Source: Micromonospora narathiwatensis
Lineage (GTDB): Bacteria > Actinomycetota > Actinomycetes > Mycobacteriales > Micromonosporaceae
Length of the DNA: 64,000 bases
Direction of reading: 5' to 3'
Assembly: GCF_900089605.1 (NCBI RefSeq)
Contig: NZ_LT594324.1
Coordinates: 3,100,001-3,164,000, forward strand
A program made the position numbers and the translations under genes. This document shows, piece by piece, positions 60,772 through 64,000 of this stretch. The notes beneath the pieces were generated by a model. It was not told the DNA's origin, did no database searches, and saw nothing but the letters and a program-made list of their open reading frames with translations. The first letter of the stretch is position 1; every line of letters starts with the position of its first letter.

Positions 60772-62414
60772 TGATCGAGGACGGACTCGTGCCCTGGCCG
60801 GAGGACCTGGCGTACGCCTACCGCACGGCGGAGTGCTGGCGTAACCGCCCGCTGGGGGCGTACCTGTGGGAGTGGGCCGACCGGTGGGGTCAGCAGGTCG
60901 CGGTGGTCGACGGCGATCGGCGGCTGACCTACCGGGAGTTGGCCGAGCTGGCCGACGGCCTGGCGGAACGCCTGCGCGAGCACGGGCTGCGCCACGGGGA
61001 CAGCGTGCTGGTGCAGCTACCGAACTGCTGGGAGTTCGTGGTCGTCATGTTCGCCTGCTTCCGGCTGGGCGTGGCCCCGGTGCTGATGCTGCCGCAGCAC
61101 CGCGAGCACGAGCTGTCCGCGATCGCCGCGCACGTGGGCGTCCGGGCGCTGGTGGTGCCGGACACGTGGCGCGACTACGACCACCAGGCGCTGGCGCACC
61201 GGGTGGCGGCGGGCCTGCCGGGGCGGACGGCCGTCTTCGTGGTCGGCACCGGCTCCCAGGCCCCGAGCGTGGACGTGCGGCACCTCGTCCACGCCGAGGG
61301 CGACGTCGAGGCGCGGCGGCACCGGCTGGACGGTCTCGCCCCGTCCGGCTCCGACGTGGCGCTGTTCCTGCTCTCCGGCGGCACCACCGCCGTACCGAAG
61401 GTCATCGCCCGCACCCACAACGACTACGAGTACAACATCCGGCGGTGCGCGGACGTCTGCCGGTTCGGCCGGGACACGGTGTACCTGGCGGTGCTGCCGG
61501 TCGGGCACAACTTCCCGCTGGCCAACCCCGGGGTGCTTGGGACGCTGTACAGCGGCGGCCGGGTGGTCCTGCTGCCCTCGCCCCGCCCGGACGCGGCGTT
61601 CGCCGCCATCGAGGCGGAGCGGGTCACGGTCGCCTCCGTGGTACCGGCGATCGCGGTCAGGTGGATGGCGGCCGCCGTCGGCGGCGATCACGACCTGTCC
61701 AGCCTGCGGCACGTCCACGTCGGCGGTTCCATGCTCTCCCCGCAACTCGCCGAGGCCATCGGCCCCGCTCTGGGGTGCGAGGTGCAGCAGGTCTACGGGA
61801 TGGCCGAGGGCCTGGTCTGCTACACGCCGGTCGGCGCGCCTCCCGAGATCGCGCACGGCACCCAGGGGCGGCCGATCAGTCCCTTCGACGAGTTGGTGGT
61901 GGTGGAGCCCGGGACCGGCCGGCCGGTGCCGGCCGGCGCCGTCGGCGAGCTGCTCACCCGCGGCCCGTACACCCCGCGCGGCTACTACCGCGCTCCCGAG
62001 CAGAACGCCGTCTCGTACACCGCCGCGGGCTGGTACCGCACCGGTGACCTCGTCCGGGTCACGCCGGCGGGCGACGTGGTCGTCTGTGGACGGATCAAGG
62101 ACGTGATCAACCGGGCGGGTGAGAAGATCTCCGCCGGTGAGGTCGAGACGCTCGCGCAGGAGCTGCCGGAGATCGCCGAGGCGGCGGCGATCCCCGTGCC
62201 CGACCCCGTGGTCGGGGAGCGGGTGTGCCTCGTCGTCCGGCTGCAACCCCGCCGGAGGCTGACCCTCGACCGGCTGGCCGCGGCGCTGACGGCGCGGGGC
62301 CTCGCGGCGTTCAAGGTGCCGGAGCGTCTCGTGGTGCTGGACGCCCTGCCGCACACCCCGGTCGGCAAGCCGGACAAGAAGGCGCTGCGGCTGATGCTGC
62401 GGCGGGAGGCGTAG
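60768..62414 (+). CDS. Aryl acid:CoA/AMP ligase (MdpB2/NcsB2-like)
   Basis: 548 residues, ANL superfamily: LSGGTTAVPKVIARTHNDY (P-loop), YGMAEGLVCYT, GWYRTGDLVRV, GRIKDVINRAGEKIS, and the catalytic Lys in TPVGKPDKKAL. The residue pattern resembles 2,3-dihydroxybenzoate-AMP ligases, which activate salicylate-type acids. It would activate the product of the neighbouring PKS as CoA thioester for hydroxylation, methylation and transfer to the core or sugar. ATGATG at 60768/60771 overlaps the PKS stop, with GGAAGGGG just upstream. In a sulfur pathway the same adenylate could react with a thiocarboxylate. Confidence 0.9.
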   Translation: MMIEDGLVPWPEDLAYAYRTAECWRNRPLGAYLWEWADRWGQQVAVVDGDRRLTYRELAELADGLAERLREHGLRHGDSVLVQLPNCWEFVVVMFACFRLGVAPVLMLPQHREHELSAIAAHVGVRALVVPDTWRDYDHQALAHRVAAGLPGRTAVFVVGTGSQAPSVDVRHLVHAEGDVEARRHRLDGLAPSGSDVALFLLSGGTTAVPKVIARTHNDYEYNIRRCADVCRFGRDTVYLAVLPVGHNFPLANPGVLGTLYSGGRVVLLPSPRPDAAFAAIEAERVTVASVVPAIAVRWMAAAVGGDHDLSSLRHVHVGGSMLSPQLAEAIGPALGCEVQQVYGMAEGLVCYTPVGAPPEIAHGTQGRPISPFDELVVVEPGTGRPVPAGAVGELLTRGPYTPRGYYRAPEQNAVSYTAAGWYRTGDLVRVTPAGDVVVCGRIKDVINRAGEKISAGEVETLAQELPEIAEAAAIPVPDPVVGERVCLVVRLQPRRRLTLDRLAAALTARGLAAFKVPERLVVLDALPHTPVGKPDKKALRLMLRREA

Positions 62415-62472
62415 CGGCGCCCTCCGCCACCGGTCGGGAGATCGCTGGAGATTTTTTCCCGGAGACCGCTCA

Positions 62473-62500
62473 TTCACGGTCCGCACGGTCGTCATAACAG
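62473..62500 (+). promoter_or_regulatory. Candidate apoprotein promoter
   Basis: TTCACG at 62473-62478, 16 bases, then TAACAG at 62495-62500. It is a moderate match to the vegetative consensus about 150 bases ahead of the apoprotein start, with the AGAGCGCTCT palindrome directly after it. Confidence 0.45.
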
Positions 62501-62502
62501 TT

Positions 62503-62512
62503 AGAGCGCTCT
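62503..62512. promoter_or_regulatory. Palindrome AGAGCGCTCT, LacI-type operator candidate
   Basis: Perfect 10-bp palindrome with the AGCGCT core common to LacI/GntR-family operators in actinomycetes. It starts 2 bases after the putative -10 box of the apoprotein promoter, an ideal repressor position. No LacI gene is in the window. Confidence 0.4.
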
Positions 62513-62652
62513 TGATGCGACGTCGACGGACGTCAATACGCCACGACACGGGTGCACGTTGCCGTTCCGTCGCGTCGCGTCACGCCGCTCCCACGGGAGC
62601 GAAACGACCGGTCCTGCCAGAACTGTGTCTCGTCAGGGAAATGGAGTCCTAC

Positions 62653-63111
62653 GTGTCCGTCAGGAACTGGAAGCGCACCATGCCCGCCCTCGGCATCGCC
62701 GCCGTGGCGACCCTCGGCCTGACCGCCGCCGCCTCGGCACCGGCCGCCGCCGCCCCGAAGAAGCCCGTCGCGGCCGTCCCCACGGTCACCGTCACCCCGT
62801 CGACCGGACTGGCCGACGGACAGGTGGTGACCGTGCGGGCCAGCGGCCTCCGGCCGAGCACCGTCTACCACATCGGCGAGTGTGCCATCGTCGGCGAAGA
62901 CCTGCCCTGCAACGGCGCCGAGACCATCCACGTCGCGTCGACCGCCACCGGCACGCTGTCCGCCAGCCTGCCGGTGCGGCGGGTCTACCAGGGCACGCTC
63001 GGCCCGGAGGCGACGCCGTGGGGCACCGTCGACTGCGGCAAGATGCCGTGCGGCATCGGCATGTTCAACGACCTCGGTGAGGGCGCCGGCGTCGGGATCT
63101 CGTTCCGGTAG
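62653..63111 (+). CDS. Enediyne apoprotein (neocarzinostatin family), secreted
   Basis: 152 residues. GTG at 62653 has GGAG six bases upstream; an ATG at 62641 is also possible but poorly spaced. The signal peptide has RNWKR, a hydrophobic core (ALGIAAVATLGLTAAA) and APAAAA before the cut. The mature domain follows the neocarzinostatin/C-1027 pattern: PTVTVTPSTGLADGQVV, GECAIVGEDLPCN (first disulfide pair), VRRVYQGTL, TPWGTVDCGKMPCGIG (second pair), and GVGISFR at the end. It binds and stabilises the enediyne chromophore and carries it out of the cell. This gene identifies the cluster as a chromoprotein enediyne. Confidence 0.96.
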   Translation: MSVRNWKRTMPALGIAAVATLGLTAAASAPAAAAPKKPVAAVPTVTVTPSTGLADGQVVTVRASGLRPSTVYHIGECAIVGEDLPCNGAETIHVASTATGTLSASLPVRRVYQGTLGPEATPWGTVDCGKMPCGIGMFNDLGEGAGVGISFR

Positions 63112-63610
63112 TTAGCGTCTGACGCTGTGCCGGGTCGCGGCGCCGCGACCCGGCACAGCCTTTTCCAGAATCCCGCCGAGGGCGGCCCCCGAAAGGGAAT
63201 CTGAAGCGTCGCCACAATTCTCGGAAACTGCGGACGCATAATGGCTACGGGGATCCGGCCGGATGGTTACGGCCACCATTCCCCGTTCACCACCGGCGGC
63301 CGACCGCCTCCCGTGCCCCGACCGCGCGCCCATTGCCGTACGCGTATCGCGGTCGGCGCTCCCGCGCATCCACAAAGGTGCCCGCCCGCACTCCTGGTTC
63401 TACGGTCGACTGACGGCTCGTCATCCGCGCACCGATGCAGCCCGGCCGATCCACGGCCGGCCACACGGATCACCCGGCGGCCCACCTCACCACCTCCGGC
63501 GAACACGTCCGGCCGATCTCACGCCTCCGCCAGCCGACGGGATCACCGGGGCGTCCTGCCCACGGGATGGGCTGGATCGGTGCGTCCATCGCCCGATCCA
63601 GGAGGTTCAC
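63112..63610. other. Intergenic region after the apoprotein
   Basis: About 500 bases without a supportable gene. It begins with the apoprotein terminator (63124-63164), contains an AT-richer stretch near 63175-63245, and ends with the ribosome site of the next gene. The open frames on both strands show no family pattern. Confidence 0.5.
63124..63164 (+). terminator. Strong terminator of the apoprotein gene
   Basis: Arms 63124-63139 and 63144-63159 form a perfect 16-bp stem with a 4-nt loop, followed by CTTTT. It starts 13 bases after the stop. The strongest terminator in the window, fitting a highly expressed gene. Confidence 0.88.
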
Positions 63611-64000
63611 ATGCGCTCAACACGACACGGCACCCTCGACGTACCCGGTGCCCGGCTGTACTTCGAGGTCCGCGGCTACGGTCCGCCGCTGCTGTGCATC
63701 CCCACCGGCAACGGCGACGCCACCCCGTTCGGGCCCCTGGCGGACGCCCTCGCGGCGCACCACACGGTGATCACCTACGACCGTCGCGGGTTCTCCCGGA
63801 GTCCGGTCTTCGACCCGGTGGAGGACCACCGGCGGGTCCGCGTCGACGCCCAGGACGCACGGCTGCTCCTCGACCACCTCTGCGACGAGCCGGCGGAGGT
63901 GTTCGGCACCTGCTCGGGTGGCATCGTGGCGCTGGCCCTGCTGCAGGCCCACCCGCACCGGCTGCGCACCGTGGTCGTCCACGAACCGCCCCTGGCGTCG
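63611..64000 (+). CDS. Alpha/beta hydrolase, 3' end cut off by window
   Basis: ATG at 63611 with GGAGG five bases upstream; 130 codons are visible and the frame runs off the edge. GTLDVPGARLYFEVRGYGPPLL, the ITYDRRGFSRS block and the nucleophile elbow FGTCSGGIV with the expected Ser fit the alpha/beta hydrolase family. No signal peptide. The role is unknown; it may be part of the enediyne locus or the first gene beyond it. Confidence 0.8.
   Translation, partial: MRSTRHGTLDVPGARLYFEVRGYGPPLLCIPTGNGDATPFGPLADALAAHHTVITYDRRGFSRSPVFDPVEDHRRVRVDAQDARLLLDHLCDEPAEVFGTCSGGIVALALLQAHPHRLRTVVVHEPPLAS

Noticed and set aside
1-64000. tRNA, rRNA, insertion sequences or att sites
   Set aside because: No cloverleaf, rRNA segment, transposase or flanking direct repeats were recognised anywhere in the window.

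Overview
The window comes from a very GC-rich actinomycete (Micromonosporaceae or Actinomadura-like by gene content; the sequence alone does not fix the genus). Apart from a truncated membrane acyltransferase at the left edge and possibly the truncated alpha/beta hydrolase at the right edge, it reads as one biosynthetic locus for a nine-membered, chromoprotein-type enediyne antibiotic. Four kinds of gene support this: a complete iterative enediyne PKS with its thioesterase and the UnbL/UnbV/UnbU-type partners, a full beta-tyrosine branch (aminomutase, NRPS, free PCP, halogenase, HpaB-type hydroxylase, free condensation enzyme), a nucleotide-sugar/glycosyltransferase branch, and a neocarzinostatin-family apoprotein with signal peptide.

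Layout. 1-1.1 kb: acyltransferase-3 fragment. 1.1-6.4 kb (minus): a stand-alone PPTase-like pseudoenzyme, RmlA, and an unexpected sulfur-trafficking set (quinone oxidoreductase, MoaD/ThiS-like carrier ending in GG, FGE-like protein, SufS-like cysteine desulfurase). 6.9-9.5 kb (minus): SgcJ-like protein, FMN-dependent oxygenase, AraC regulator. 10.3-13.4 kb (minus): unbU and unbV. 13.7-15.8 kb: divergent MerR and second AraC regulators. 15.6-25.9 kb (minus): the core operon of two DUF1702 proteins, PksE, TE, flavin reductase and P450, mostly with overlapping stop/start codons. 26.2-31.7 kb (plus): maleylpyruvate-isomerase-like protein, DUF5987-like protein, GMC oxidoreductase, AhpD-like protein and a Kef-type antiporter. 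31.8-37.5 kb: sugar C-methyltransferase (minus), then NDP-glucose dehydrogenase, NDP-glucuronate decarboxylase and the SgcC-like hydroxylase (plus). 37.6-50.0 kb (minus): the beta-tyrosine and sugar-finishing run, with an NAD-dependent DNA ligase as its last gene. 50.2-52.2 kb (plus): free PCP, an unknown 67-residue protein, and a secreted epoxide-hydrolase-like enzyme. 52.3-62.4 kb: an aromatic-acid cassette (salicylyl-CoA hydroxylase-like FAD enzyme, methyltransferase, 6-MSAS/naphthoate-synthase-type PKS, acid:CoA/AMP ligase). 62.6-63.1 kb: apoprotein. 63.6 kb to the end: truncated hydrolase.

Working model. PksE and TE make the polyene that the UnbL/V/U-type proteins, P450, GMC oxidoreductase and the other redox genes convert to the bicyclic enediyne core. 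Three peripheral units are built in parallel: a chlorinated, ring-hydroxylated beta-tyrosine on the PCP; a polyketide aromatic acid that is activated, hydroxylated and methylated; and a C- and N-methylated pentose made by oxidation and decarboxylation of NDP-glucose. Glycosyltransferase, condensation enzyme and acyl ligase chemistry join them to the core, and the apoprotein, antiporter and perhaps the DNA ligase protect the producer. The combination resembles a hybrid of the C-1027 (beta-tyrosine) and maduropeptin (6-MSAS acid, NDP-glucuronate sugar route) logics, plus a sulfur module I cannot match to a known nine-membered enediyne. No aminotransferase for the sugar is present in the window.
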